From positions 1 through 64,000 of the forward strand of contig JAVJVK010000019.1 of NCBI GenBank assembly GCA_040221175.1: a stretch of 64,000 bases of DNA, given 5' to 3'. Made by a program: the position numbers and the translations under genes. Positions 44,848 to 54,806 of the stretch are shown in pieces. The notes under the pieces were generated by a model that did no database searches, was not told the origin of the DNA, and saw only the letters and a program-made list of their open reading frames with translations. Each line of letters begins with the position of its first letter. Within the stretch, counting starts at the first letter, position 1. This DNA comes from Phycisphaerales bacterium (GTDB taxonomy: Bacteria; Planctomycetota; Phycisphaerae; Phycisphaerales; UBA1924).

Positions 44848-45373
44848 TAGAAGTCAACGACTATCGGATCGAAGTACGCAGCATGAGATTCTGGTCGAAA
44901 GCCCTCGATACGCACCTGTTTGAGCTTGTAATCATCTCCGAATGTGAACACGTATCTGTTCACGTCGTTCGCGTAGCTGTAGCCGGAAGGGGGGCAATCT
45001 AGCCAGATGCCCTTATCAGTGAACTCAAGACGATCGGTACGCTCGATTCGCCAATGCTCCGGGTGATCCGACATCCAACTGTCGATCGTGGGGAGGGGCA
45101 TCTCGCCAGCCAGATGATTCATGTCTCCCAGGAAGATCCTTGCGCCATCCGCCGTTTGGGCAAGCTTGTACGACAGTCGCTGAAGGCCGAGCGTTTCGGC
45201 TTTCATCTGCACGCGCGAGTAGCTGTCGTCGGCTGAAAAATTGTCACGCAGGCGACCCTCAACACTATCACTTTCGAGATTGGCGTAAAACTCCGGCTCG
45301 GGCCCCCAGCTGTTCCAGCAGCAGCCGGTGAGCACAAGCGGTGTGATGACCAGAACAGCGAGCCGACGGTGCA

Positions 45374-45374
<1 letters not shown>
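44847..45374 (-). CDS. predicted lipoprotein, unknown
   Basis: A 175-residue predicted lipoprotein inserted between MoxR and DUF58. The start at 45374 overlaps the MoxR stop (TGATG), while a GTG one codon earlier is also possible. The N-terminus MHRRLAVLVITPLVLTGCCWN is a lipoprotein signal peptide with lipobox LTGC. The mature part is hydrophilic with aromatic residues (FYANLESDSVEGRLRDN, HPEHWRIERTDRLEFTDKG). I recognise no family. Its codon composition is somewhat AT-richer than its neighbours, suggesting a later insertion into the operon. Confidence 0.65.
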
Positions 45375-46423
<1,049 letters not shown>

Positions 46424-46448
46424 GGTGATTCACTCCTGCCTGCTGGCT

Positions 46449-49400
46449 CTATCGATCCTTGAACTCATCGCGCGTGCGCTGCTTGGCCTTGAGCAGACGC
46501 GACATGCCCTGCTCTTCTTCATCTGTGGTGGCATCGGGTTTCTTGGTGCTGGGCTGCTCCGGGGCCCCGTTGGCCGCGCCTTCGACCACGCTGCCCTTCG
46601 TGCCCTTGAGATCTTCGTCTGATACCTCAAAACGAGCCTTGGCGGTCGCCTGCTGCTCGCTTGCCCGCATGGCGGCGCGCACCTTCTGGCTCGGCCCCTC
46701 GTCGGGGCGCTTCAGGCGATCCTGGGCTTTGGCTCGTGCCGTTCGCAAGGCATCGATCTGCTGAGATTGGGTTTGTTGCTTGGCATTCAGGCTCTTCTGG
46801 ATGAATCGCCCAATGCCCCGAACATCGACTCGCACGCGGCGGATGCCAACGTCCAGCAGAAACAGGCCGATGCCGAGCATCGCCACGGGCAACCAGATGC
46901 TGCGAAGGGCGACGGGCATTTCGATGCCCTCCCGTCGCCATGGGCTGACGGCTTCATCCATCGAGTCTGCCGAGAGGAGCTGCCCGCCGGTCACCTCGGC
47001 CACCTGCCGAAGCAACGCGTCGTTGGTCCGCGTAGCTCGGAACTCGTCGGCAAACGGGCGGTCGATGGCGGCGCGCGCCGTGCCGCGCAGGCGTTGCCCA
47101 TCGGCCTGCGGCGCGTCGTAGTTCAGGCTCAAGAGGTACGAGCCCGATTGCTCGGTGTCGAAGACGCCCTCGTAGAGCCCGGGCCCGGTCTGTTGGAGCG
47201 AGACGTCGATGCCGGTGCCATCGGGGGCCGCCAGGCGGCCATTGATCGTGGCGAAGTTCATGCGCTGGCCGGCTGCATCGGTGGCCTCCACGACGACGCG
47301 GGTCCGGTCGCCTTCCCGCGTGGTCACGATGCGGATGCTGGCGTCACCGCTGGCGCGCATCGTCCACCGAACGTGCTGTTCCCAGAACTGCTTATAGTCG
47401 CCCCAGGCCAGCCACATTGGGTTCCATCGGCTCAATGCATCGCTGGTATACGTTACGACGCGCCCCAGCCCATGCTGCCATTGCGCCATCACCGGATCGT
47501 TCTCCTGGCCTCGCATGGTGACGACCGACATGCCCTCGCGATCACCTGCGACGACGTAGCCGCTGATTGGCGGAACACCTCGGATGCCGCGCGAAGCCTC
47601 GGTGAGTCCGGGCGTAAACGCGGGCACAAAGGGCGTGCCCTCCCAGACGAGCGGACGGCTGATGGTCTGGGCTTCGCGAATGAAGATCTCAGGGAGTTGG
47701 GCCTTGCTGTTGGCGATGGTCACCGGGTAGTAGCGACCGTTCGTGGCTGCGGCGATCTCCTGCATCAATGCATCGTTCGAGAAGTCGCCAATCGTCACGG
47801 TTGAAATCGAGATGTTCGTTTGCCGGGCACGGCGGATGATGGTCTGGAACTCCCGGCTGCTGCCGGTTGTCTGCCCATCGCTCAGCACGATGATGTGCTT
47901 GACAGCGGCGGGCGCATCCTCGAGTTGCTCCAGGGCCATCACGAGGCCGGGCGCCATGTTCGTGCCGCCGCCGACCTCCATGCGCCGGATGGCCGAGGCG
48001 AACGCGCCGCGGTCGGTGAGTTCGGCCAATGGCATCACAAGGCCCGCCGAGCTGTCGAATCGAATCACCGAGGCCATATCTCGCGACGAGAGCGTGTTGA
48101 TGCCCGCCAGCGCTCCTTCTTTCGCGATGTCGAGCTGGCTCTGCCCGAGACCGCCCACGCCACCGCCCATCGAACCCGACGTATCGATGACGATGGCGAT
48201 GGCGCCCTTTGGAAGCTGGCGCTTTTGCGGTGGATCAAGACGGATCGGTAGTGCGTCTTCGAGGGGGCTGTTGATCCAGCCGCCGGCGCCAAACGAGTTT
48301 GGACCGCCGAGCATCACCAGCCCGCCACCGGCGTCGTGCACGTATTGGCGGAGCTGGTCCATGGCCATGCGGCTGAAGTTGGCCGCCGGCTGGTTCATCA
48401 GGACGATCGCGTCGTAGGCGCCAAGCCCGACCAGACTGTCGGGCATCGCGGCCGAGGGGCGGGCATCGACCAGCACGCCCGCTTCGGTCAGCGCTTGCAG
48501 GAAGGGCTGGGCGGTGGGAGGGTCTTCGACGAGCACCAGCACCTTGCCCTCTCCTGCAACGAATGTGGTCGCCAGGGCGCGGTTGTTCTCGAGGATGGTA
48601 TCGCCGGCCTGGGCCGAGCTTGGCTCGAAGACTGCCTCAAAGCGAAGCACCTCCGCATTGGGCACACGAATGGGTACGACGAAGCTGTTCAGTCCCGGGT
48701 CGAGTTCGACCTGCACGCCCGGGCCGGGGCCGTCCGTTGCGATGTTGATCGGTGAGCCATTGGCCGTGATGGTCAGCGTGCCACTGGCAACGCTGTTGGA
48801 ACGGAGCGCGACGCGCAGGTTGGCGTTCTCGCCCATTCGAGCCGTTGCCGGAGCCAGGATCTGCTCGACGATGACCTCGTTCTCGTAGTTGTACCGAAGC
48901 GGCAGAACGTCGATCGGCACGCCCTGCGCACGAGCGGAGCGAGCTTCGGACAGCAAATCGCCCGTGGTCTCGTTCCCATCGCTCATCAGCACGATGCGGT
49001 AGGCGGCGTCCGTTGGCCTGACGGCCAGGGCGAGGCGAATAGCCTCGGCCAGGTTGGTTTGATCCGTTCGGCCCGTAAAGGCCCGGTCGATCTCTGGCGC
49101 CATGGTGCGGGGCAGGTGTTCGATGATCGCCTCGCCGGCGACCGCGACCGTGCCAATGCGGTCCTTTGGCTCTTTCTCTATCCGGGCGGCTTGGCGTACG
49201 AAGGCCCGCGCACGCTCCTGGACGATGGCGGGGACGGAGCGGCTCATGTCGACCACAAACGTCGCCGAAACGTCCTCGGCGGTGTCGCGCGACGCGGGCC
49301 GCGCCAGGGCTGCCACAAGCATGGTCAGGACCAGGAGCCGAACGATCAGGGCGACGCGCCGGCCGTTCGATGCCATGCCCGAGAGGCTCTTCCTGCCGAT

Positions 49401-49499
49401 CACCACTGCCATGGGCACCAGCACCACCAGCAGCCAGAGCCAGTGCGGCTGGGCGAATTCGATGGGCCCCACTCGGAGCACGGCCAGCAGACTCAGCAA
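46449..49499 (-). CDS. large two-vWA-domain membrane protein
   Basis: A 1016-residue membrane protein that heads the operon. It starts at a TTG with GGAGGG about 7 nt upstream. Two N-terminal helices are followed by a vWA domain with FVVDMSRSV (D84, S86, S88) and a second vWA domain with IVIDTSGSMGGG (MIDAS Asp at residue 439, both serines present). Between them LREYVHDAGGG-type and GGPNSFGAGGW segments resemble the glutamine-amidotransferase-like fold used by this family. A late helix (LPVAMLGIGLFLLDVGI) precedes a basic, Gln/Lys-rich coiled tail. Probably acts with the MoxR ATPase encoded next. Confidence 0.85.
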   Translation of the reverse strand: MLSLLAVLRVGPIEFAQPHWLWLLVVLVPMAVVIGRKSLSGMASNGRRVALIVRLLVLTMLVAALARPASRDTAEDVSATFVVDMSRSVPAIVQERARAFVRQAARIEKEPKDRIGTVAVAGEAIIEHLPRTMAPEIDRAFTGRTDQTNLAEAIRLALAVRPTDAAYRIVLMSDGNETTGDLLSEARSARAQGVPIDVLPLRYNYENEVIVEQILAPATARMGENANLRVALRSNSVASGTLTITANGSPINIATDGPGPGVQVELDPGLNSFVVPIRVPNAEVLRFEAVFEPSSAQAGDTILENNRALATTFVAGEGKVLVLVEDPPTAQPFLQALTEAGVLVDARPSAAMPDSLVGLGAYDAIVLMNQPAANFSRMAMDQLRQYVHDAGGGLVMLGGPNSFGAGGWINSPLEDALPIRLDPPQKRQLPKGAIAIVIDTSGSMGGGVGGLGQSQLDIAKEGALAGINTLSSRDMASVIRFDSSAGLVMPLAELTDRGAFASAIRRMEVGGGTNMAPGLVMALEQLEDAPAAVKHIIVLSDGQTTGSSREFQTIIRRARQTNISISTVTIGDFSNDALMQEIAAATNGRYYPVTIANSKAQLPEIFIREAQTISRPLVWEGTPFVPAFTPGLTEASRGIRGVPPISGYVVAGDREGMSVVTMRGQENDPVMAQWQHGLGRVVTYTSDALSRWNPMWLAWGDYKQFWEQHVRWTMRASGDASIRIVTTREGDRTRVVVEATDAAGQRMNFATINGRLAAPDGTGIDVSLQQTGPGLYEGVFDTEQSGSYLLSLNYDAPQADGQRLRGTARAAIDRPFADEFRATRTNDALLRQVAEVTGGQLLSADSMDEAVSPWRREGIEMPVALRSIWLPVAMLGIGLFLLDVGIRRVRVDVRGIGRFIQKSLNAKQQTQSQQIDALRTARAKAQDRLKRPDEGPSQKVRAAMRASEQQATAKARFEVSDEDLKGTKGSVVEGAANGAPEQPSTKKPDATTDEEEQGMSRLLKAKQRTRDEFKDR

Positions 49500-49857
49500 G
49501 ACTCACCCTCCAAGGCCGCCGCCGCGGCAAAGAACGTCTTGGCGGTCATGAGGGAAATCGGCATGGGTGACCCCGATCGGCAAGCCGGTTCGGACGAGAG
49601 TTCGTCCACCTTCTCGATCCTACCGGCGACCGTGGCTCAGGGTTCAAATACGCATGTTGAATGCGAAATACGCGGTTGATTCAGGATCACCCGAACGGAT
49701 CAGAGGAATCCAGCATTAATCTTGGTTCATTCAGTGCCCAAGCGCGAAACGGTGTCCCCGCAAGTGGGGTAGTTGGGACGAGGACAGCTGTGTTGCGCTG
49801 CGTCCCGATCGCGTTCATTGGGGCTTGCCCCAATACAGAGGATAGAGAGGTATCGTT
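49500..49857. other. divergent intergenic region of the vWA operon and dockerin gene
   Basis: 358 bp separate the TTG start of the vWA gene (minus) from the dockerin gene (plus). On the minus strand a 23-codon frame starts at 49564 (MPISLMTAKTFF onward) and ends within the vWA start at 49493, embedding its GGAGGG ribosome-binding site; this may be a leader peptide or chance. On the plus strand there is the hairpin at 49817-49834. No full gene or clear promoter is visible. Confidence 0.5.
49817..49834 (+). promoter_or_regulatory. 5'-leader stem-loop before the dockerin gene
   Basis: ATTGGGG, loop CTTG, CCCCAAT form a perfect 7-bp stem 23 nt upstream of the start codon, directly before the ribosome-binding site GAGAGG. 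A stem here could protect the mRNA 5' end or modulate translation of a highly expressed secreted protein. No T tract follows, so it is not a terminator. Confidence 0.4.
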
Positions 49858-50562
49858 ATGAAGAAGATCGTTGCTGCTTCGATGCTCGCCGTGCCCGCCT
49901 TGGCGCTGGCCCAGGTGACGCCCGTCGGCCCGTTCACCGGTGACCTCCAGGAGGGCTTCGACGCCCTGCCCGGCGGTTTCCCGGCATCCCACCCAGTGTT
50001 CGATGGCACCGCTGAGATGATCAGCACGGGTGGTTCCATGCACACGACCACGGGCTGGAGCTTCATGTGCGTCATCCGTCCGTTCGAGGGTTCGCGCCTG
50101 GCGGCTTCGGCCGGTGGTTTCGTGATCTACGAGTTCACCGACGAGGTCGGCATGTTCGGCGGATACTTCGGCACCAACGCCGATACCAGCGGCCCCGACG
50201 CCACCGCTCGCTTCCTGGACGCTTCGGGCGCCTTGGTTGACGAGGCCGTCATCGAGATCAACCCCGACTGCGCTTGGAACTGGAATGGCTGGGAGGTTGC
50301 CGGCGGCGTCACGACCATCGAGATCGAGGGCGCCGTTTTCGGTGGCGCCTTCGTCCAGATGGACGCGATGGAGCTGACCTACGGCTCGGCCAGCTGCTAT
50401 GCCGACTTCGACATGGACGGCGACCTGACCATCTTCGACTTCCTGGCCTTCCAGAACGCCTTCGACTCGGGCGATCTGGCCGCCGACTGCGACGAGGATG
50501 GCAGCCTGACGCTGTTCGACTTCCTCTGCTTCCAGAACGCGTTCGACGCGGGCTGCGAGTAA
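49858..50562 (+). CDS. secreted protein with GC-type dockerin tail
   Basis: A 234-residue exported protein. The signal peptide is MKKIVAASMLAVPALALAQ (cut near residue 19). The middle is a single beta-rich domain (residues ~20-180: GFDALPGGFPASHPVFDGTAE, FVIYEFTDEVGMFGGYFG, TIEIEGAVFGGAFVQMDAME) that resembles jelly-roll-like modules of planctomycete secreted proteins. The C-terminus has two dockerin-like repeats, DFDMDGDLTIFDFLAFQN and DCDEDGSLTLFDFLCFQN, ending FDAGCE. It follows a leader hairpin and is followed by a strong terminator, so it is probably a monocistronic, well-expressed gene. Confidence 0.85.
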   Translation: MKKIVAASMLAVPALALAQVTPVGPFTGDLQEGFDALPGGFPASHPVFDGTAEMISTGGSMHTTTGWSFMCVIRPFEGSRLAASAGGFVIYEFTDEVGMFGGYFGTNADTSGPDATARFLDASGALVDEAVIEINPDCAWNWNGWEVAGGVTTIEIEGAVFGGAFVQMDAMELTYGSASCYADFDMDGDLTIFDFLAFQNAFDSGDLAADCDEDGSLTLFDFLCFQNAFDAGCE

Positions 50563-50614
50563 TCCAAGAACCCGGCGAAGGCCGGACACCGATTCGAATC
50601 CAATGCTGACCCGG

Positions 50615-50644
50615 CCACCCCCGCACCCGCGGGGGTGGTTTTTT
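50615..50644 (+). terminator. rho-independent terminator of the dockerin gene
   Basis: CCACCCCCGC, loop ACCC, GCGGGGGTGG form a perfect 10-bp stem followed by six T residues, 53 nt after the dockerin stop. Textbook intrinsic terminator in the plus direction. Confidence 0.9.
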
Positions 50645-50775
50645 CTCGTGGCTCCAGTCGAGGGACACTCCGATAACGAGAAATCTCCTGAGGTTTCCGG
50701 GCGTGCTCAAGGGGGGATCGAATCGGGCCGAAGATCAATTCCGGGAGTTGCCCCGACGCAGGAAAGAGGTGTCGT

Positions 50776-51270
50776 ATGGGTTCGCACGACGACGACGCGT
50801 TGCTCGAGGCCGTCCGCGAGGTGTTCTGGACGACCATGCAGGTGCCAGTCGAGAACACGGGGCAGCGGGAGTGGTCCGGTGATTCCGGGCCGATCGCAGT
50901 TTCTGTCCAATTCGACGGCGATCCAGGCGGCCACCTCACGCTCGGCATGGATGCACATGGCGCCCAACGCATTGCATCGATCTTCAGCGGGCGCGACGTG
51001 CCGGCCGAAAGCGCTGCGTGCTCGGATGCGCTGCTCGAACTGGCGACCATGATCTGCGGGCGCGCGACGGCACGGATGGGACTTGTCTCCAACGTTCGGC
51101 CCCTCGGCCTGCATGATGAGCGGGAATCGCGGGCTGGCGAGGTCGGAAGCGAATCGATGATGACAGCACGGACGCTGCGACACGAGCACGGCTTCGTGAC
51201 GCTGGAACTGGTCACAACAGGTACGAGTGCGGTCGAGCGTGAACCGGCCGCTGGAGTGAAAGCGCGATGA
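50776..51270 (+). CDS. CheX-like chemotaxis phosphatase family protein
   Basis: A 164-residue protein with the CheC/CheX-like fold: DDDALLEAVREVFWTTMQV, GHLTLGMDAHGAQRIASIF and DALLELATMICGRATARM. CheX proteins dephosphorylate CheY-P using a Glu and an Asn in an ExxN motif; here the expected site reads E88-L-A-T91, so the Asn is replaced by Thr. Activity may be reduced or altered. The start has AGGAAAGAGG upstream, and the stop overlaps the CheY-like gene by ATGA, coupling it to its presumed partner. Confidence 0.75.
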   Translation: MGSHDDDALLEAVREVFWTTMQVPVENTGQREWSGDSGPIAVSVQFDGDPGGHLTLGMDAHGAQRIASIFSGRDVPAESAACSDALLELATMICGRATARMGLVSNVRPLGLHDERESRAGEVGSESMMTARTLRHEHGFVTLELVTTGTSAVEREPAAGVKAR

Positions 51271-51656
51271 AGATCCTCTTGATCGACGACTCGAAGACGA
51301 TGCGTGAGATCATCCGTTCGGTGCTGGTGCAAATCGACGACGTCGAGGTCTGCGAAGCCGTAGGAGGCCATGAAGGGCTTGCCCTTGCGGCATCCGCCGA
51401 GCCCGACCTAGTGCTCGTTGATCAACTGATGCCGGAGGTCGACGGCCTGCAGTTCATCCGAGCCTTTCGCGAGCGAAACACGCGTACGCCCATTATCCTG
51501 CTCGGATGTAGCAATGACCGTCGGCAGGTGGTGGAGGCGATTCGGGCAGGCGCGAACAACTTCCTGGCCAAGCCGTTTACGCCCGATTTGCTCGGGCAGC
51601 GTGTCCGCGAGACCATGGAAGCACTCTCGCCACCGACCATTCGCGTCGCTTCGTGA
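51267..51656 (+). CDS. CheY-like response regulator receiver, single domain
   Basis: A 129-residue receiver domain without output domain. Acidic pair D7/D8, phospho-acceptor D52 in VLVDQLMPEVDGL and the conserved Lys102 in NFLAKPF are present. The usual Thr/Ser after beta-4 is Gly80 (PIILLGCSN), a departure that would affect the phosphorylation-dependent switch. The ATGA overlap with the CheX-like gene and the DUF342 gene 12 bp downstream indicate one operon. Confidence 0.9.
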   Translation: MKILLIDDSKTMREIIRSVLVQIDDVEVCEAVGGHEGLALAASAEPDLVLVDQLMPEVDGLQFIRAFRERNTRTPIILLGCSNDRRQVVEAIRAGANNFLAKPFTPDLLGQRVRETMEALSPPTIRVAS

Positions 51657-51668
51657 GGTACCTGCGAC

Positions 51669-53162
51669 GTGTCCGTCGAGACTTTGGAGCAAGCCTGTCG
51701 TGTCATCATCTCCCCGGACGGAGTGCGCGCCGTCTTGCGCATTGCGCCCAATCGCGAGAATGAGAGCGTCACCACCGATATGATCGAGGCGGTGCTGAGC
51801 GGCCAGGGCATAGACGCGCAACGAATGCTCAAGCCCGCCATTGCTTCATTGGTGGAGCAGTTGCGGACGAAACCGGGAGAGGAAGCAGAAGCGGTGGCCG
51901 CCGAAGGTGTGGCGCCCACGAACGGAGCCGATGGCTGGTTCGAGCGATCGCCCGAGCTGGCTTCGCCCGAGCCACCGGCAGCAGGACCGGAAGACTCCGC
52001 GGTTGACTTCTACGCGCACACCTCGATCGTCGTCGTGCGTTCGGGGCAGGTCCTGGGCGTGTTGCACGAGCCGACGGAATCCGCCGACGGACTGGACGTG
52101 TATGGAACGCCAATCAAGGCTTCACAGGGCCAGGCGGCAGCGTTTCGGCTCGACGACTCGGTCGAACTCCGCGAAGATGGTTCGGTCGTCTCACTCTTCG
52201 ACGGATGCCTTGATGTCAGCGATGGCCAGTTGTCGGTGCGAGCAACGCTGGAGATCGATGAGTCGGTCGATTTCAGCACCGGAAACGTTGACTTTCCTGG
52301 CAACGTGACGATCGGCGGAGGCGTGTGCGACAAGTTCAAGGTGTGCGTCGGGGGCGATCTCGAGGTCCTGGAACTGGTTGAAGCGGCACGAATCGAAGTC
52401 ACGGGCTCTGCGACGCTCCATCGGGGCATCGCCGGCCGCGGGAAGGGCTCGCTTTCGGTTGCGGTCGACCTTGAGGCTGGTTATGTCGATGGCGCCCGCC
52501 TGTATGTCGGCCGAGATCTCCTCGTTCGCAAGGAGATCTCCAACTGCACCACCATCGTGGGGCGCTTCGTGCAATCGCCCGAGTGTTCGGTGGTCGGTGG
52601 CGAGATGTCATTTCGATTCGGCGGCAACGTTCGCACGCTTGGGAGTGAGGCCGAGACCGAGCTGCTCGTGCGCATCGGCTGCGATCCGGAGATGGATGCC
52701 CGGGCGAAGCTGCTCGATGGGGCCCTTCGTGATATCGCTGGCCGAATGGAGAAGATCCGAGCGAAGCTCGCCGAGGCGAGCCCCGCTGATGCCAACAGAC
52801 TGAACGCCGAACTGGCGCGGCTCGAGTCGCGTAGGCCATCCATTCGGTCGGCCCTTGAGCGATTGATCGATTCGTATGGACGCATGGCGGGCGCAATGCT
52901 TCGGGTCGAGCGGTCGATCATGCCGGGTGTGACGCTGGCGATTGGTCCGCAGGCGGCGACGGTGCGCCAGGGGCTCCCGGGGCCTGTTGAGATCCTCGTG
53001 GATGAGAGTGGCACGATGGTGTTTCGCACTCCGGGATCGAAGACGATGACACCGCTGGCCGGGAAGGCCGTGATGCACGTCGATCGCGACGCGGTAGACC
53101 TCGACGATCTCCAGCGTTGGCTCGAGAGCCCCTTGCTTGGGTCGTCCGAGAACGCGGCCTGA
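51669..53162 (+). CDS. FapA/DUF342 family protein
   Basis: A 497-residue DUF342 (flagellar assembly protein A-like) protein starting at GTG with GAGGT about 9 nt upstream. The central region has the family's beta-helix of short repeated strands (FSTGNVDFPGNVTIGGGV, KVCVGGDLEVLELVEAARIEV, GSATLHRGIAGRG, VDGARLYVGRDLLVRKEI). A helical coiled segment follows (LRDIAGRMEKIRAKLAEASPAD). FapA proteins are linked to flagella or surface behaviour but their mechanism is poorly known. It lies between the CheX/CheY pair and a PilZ gene. Confidence 0.85.
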   Translation: MSVETLEQACRVIISPDGVRAVLRIAPNRENESVTTDMIEAVLSGQGIDAQRMLKPAIASLVEQLRTKPGEEAEAVAAEGVAPTNGADGWFERSPELASPEPPAAGPEDSAVDFYAHTSIVVVRSGQVLGVLHEPTESADGLDVYGTPIKASQGQAAAFRLDDSVELREDGSVVSLFDGCLDVSDGQLSVRATLEIDESVDFSTGNVDFPGNVTIGGGVCDKFKVCVGGDLEVLELVEAARIEVTGSATLHRGIAGRGKGSLSVAVDLEAGYVDGARLYVGRDLLVRKEISNCTTIVGRFVQSPECSVVGGEMSFRFGGNVRTLGSEAETELLVRIGCDPEMDARAKLLDGALRDIAGRMEKIRAKLAEASPADANRLNAELARLESRRPSIRSALERLIDSYGRMAGAMLRVERSIMPGVTLAIGPQAATVRQGLPGPVEILVDESGTMVFRTPGSKTMTPLAGKAVMHVDRDAVDLDDLQRWLESPLLGSSENAA

Positions 53163-53326
53163 CCCACGGCAGTCCGTCGGCGTTCGAGTTCGGGATAACC
53201 GTGAAATCAGCACGAGATTTCTGATTGGAGAGGGCTCGTTGATCCACCGATGAACACGCCGGCGGGAGGTCGGTTGCTTCCCGCCCGATTCCGTGCTCTG
53301 CTGTCCCGGACACGGAGGCTCAAACC

Positions 53327-53704
53327 ATGATGCGGTGGCCCTACATGAGACCAGTTCCAGCTCAACCTGATCCGAATCAGAAGCGTCGAACCGGGAGGAT
53401 CGCTCCCGAAGGTGTTCAGTGCGATATCGGCACAGTGCTCGACTTGTCGGCCGGCGGCGTCCGGTTGTCGGGTCGCGGTCCGCAGCCGGGCCGCGTTGGA
53501 GACAAGGTCTCGCTCCAATTGGATTGGGGTTTCGGCAAGCAGGAGTTCGAAGGCGTCGTGACGCGCCTCGAGCGTCGGTGGTTCTTCGGCTGGGTGGCCG
53601 GCGTGAAGTTCGAGAATCTGACGCCGGCGCGCAAGCAGGCGTTGTCGAAAGCCTCGATGCTCGCGGCCAGCGGCGAGATTACCGAGTGGTGCCGGGCGAG
53701 CTGA
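53327..53704 (+). CDS. PilZ domain protein
   Basis: A 125-residue protein made of one PilZ domain. Both c-di-GMP-binding motifs are intact: R20-R-T-G-R24 (RxxxR) and D39-L-S-A-G-G44 (DxSxxG). The remainder (VSLQLDWGFGKQEFEGVVTRLERRWFFGWVAGVKFENL) completes the beta barrel. The start is preceded by GGAGG. It probably senses c-di-GMP for the nearby signalling genes, although 164 bp separate it from the FapA gene. The 3' end overlaps the convergent threonine aldolase gene by 26 bp. Confidence 0.88.
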   Translation: MMRWPYMRPVPAQPDPNQKRRTGRIAPEGVQCDIGTVLDLSAGGVRLSGRGPQPGRVGDKVSLQLDWGFGKQEFEGVVTRLERRWFFGWVAGVKFENLTPARKQALSKASMLAASGEITEWCRAS

Positions 53705-54782
53705 TGCCTGTGAGTTGAGCGGCGCAGGCGTGCCACGCCTGCGTTGCCTGCTGCGCTTGGGCGGGCGAGATACCCAGGTGGAAGACGGCGCGTACGCGAC
53801 CGTCTCCCTCGGGCAGGATGCCAACGCCCGCGTCGGCGAGCAATGCACAGAACTCGTCAGCCGTGCTTTTCTGGACTTCGAGCGGAGCCTCAGGTGCCAT
53901 GCGCGCGAAGACGATGTTGGTGCGCACGTCGGCGGGGTCGAGCGCCATGCCGGGGCACGCCGCGATCGCATCGGCCAGTTGGTGCGCGTGGGCGTGATCG
54001 TCGGCCAGTCGATCGATGTGATGGTCCAGCGCGTGCAGGGCCGCAGCGGCAATAATGCCCGACTGGCGCATGGCCCCGCCCAGTAGCTTGCGCCACCGGC
54101 GGGCCACGGTGATGGTCTTTGCATCGGCGGCCAGGGCCGAGCCCACGGGGGCGCCCAAGCCCTTCGAGAAGCACACGCTCACGCTGTTGGCACCCTCGAC
54201 GAGGCGAGCGAGCGGCTCGCCCGTGGCGACGTGGGCGTTCCAGAGGCGTGCGCCGTCGACGTGAAAGCGGAGATTCAGGGTCTTTGCTTCTTCGGCGATC
54301 GCGTCGATGGCGCCGACGTCCCACACGTGGCCGCCGCCCTTGTTGTGGGTGTTCTCGATGGTGACGAATCGAGTGGGCGGGCAGTGCTGGTCCTCGAAGC
54401 GGATGTTGCGGCGCAGCGTTTGGGGCGTGAACTGGCCGCGCTCGCCGGGGACAAGGCGGATGGAGCAGCCGGCGACGGCAGCGTACCCGCCGGTTTCCCA
54501 GTGGTAAATGTGCGATTGCTCGTGGGTGACAATCTCATCACCCGGGCTGGTCTGAGTCTTGATCGCCAGAAGGTTGGCCATCGTGCCGCTGGGCACATAG
54601 ATCGCGGCTTCCTTGCCCAGCAACTCGGCCACGCGGGCCTCGAGCTCGCGCACGGTGGGATCGCCCTCCTGCACGTCGTCGCCCACGCGTGCCTTCGCCA
54701 TGGCCTCGCGCATGGCGTCGGTCGGTCGGGTGACGGTGTCGCTGCGGAGGTCGACGGCAAGCTCTGGGGTGGGGGCGCCCAT
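53679..54782 (-). CDS. low-specificity L-threonine aldolase
   Basis: PLP enzyme that cleaves threonine or allo-threonine to glycine and acetaldehyde. The 367-residue protein has the N-terminal DLRSDTVTRPTDAMREAMAKA, VGDDVQEGDPTVRELE, LRFHVDGARLWNAHVA and the PLP-lysine motif VCFSKGLGAPVGSAL (Lys207). All are typical of LtaE-type aldolases. The N-terminal motif fixes the start at 54782. The gene is followed closely upstream by the MFS gene on the same strand (24 bp) and overlaps the PilZ gene by 26 bp at its 3' end. Confidence 0.9.
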   Translation of the reverse strand: MGAPTPELAVDLRSDTVTRPTDAMREAMAKARVGDDVQEGDPTVRELEARVAELLGKEAAIYVPSGTMANLLAIKTQTSPGDEIVTHEQSHIYHWETGGYAAVAGCSIRLVPGERGQFTPQTLRRNIRFEDQHCPPTRFVTIENTHNKGGGHVWDVGAIDAIAEEAKTLNLRFHVDGARLWNAHVATGEPLARLVEGANSVSVCFSKGLGAPVGSALAADAKTITVARRWRKLLGGAMRQSGIIAAAALHALDHHIDRLADDHAHAHQLADAIAACPGMALDPADVRTNIVFARMAPEAPLEVQKSTADEFCALLADAGVGILPEGDGRVRAVFHLGISPAQAQQATQAWHACAAQLTGISSPGTTR

Positions 54783-54806
54783 GGGGGTCTCCAGTTCGAT
54801 GAACGA

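Noticed and set aside
50591-50601. GATTCGAATCC resembling a tRNA T-arm
   Set aside because: No acceptor stem, anticodon arm or D arm can be drawn around it; it lies between the dockerin stop and its terminator.
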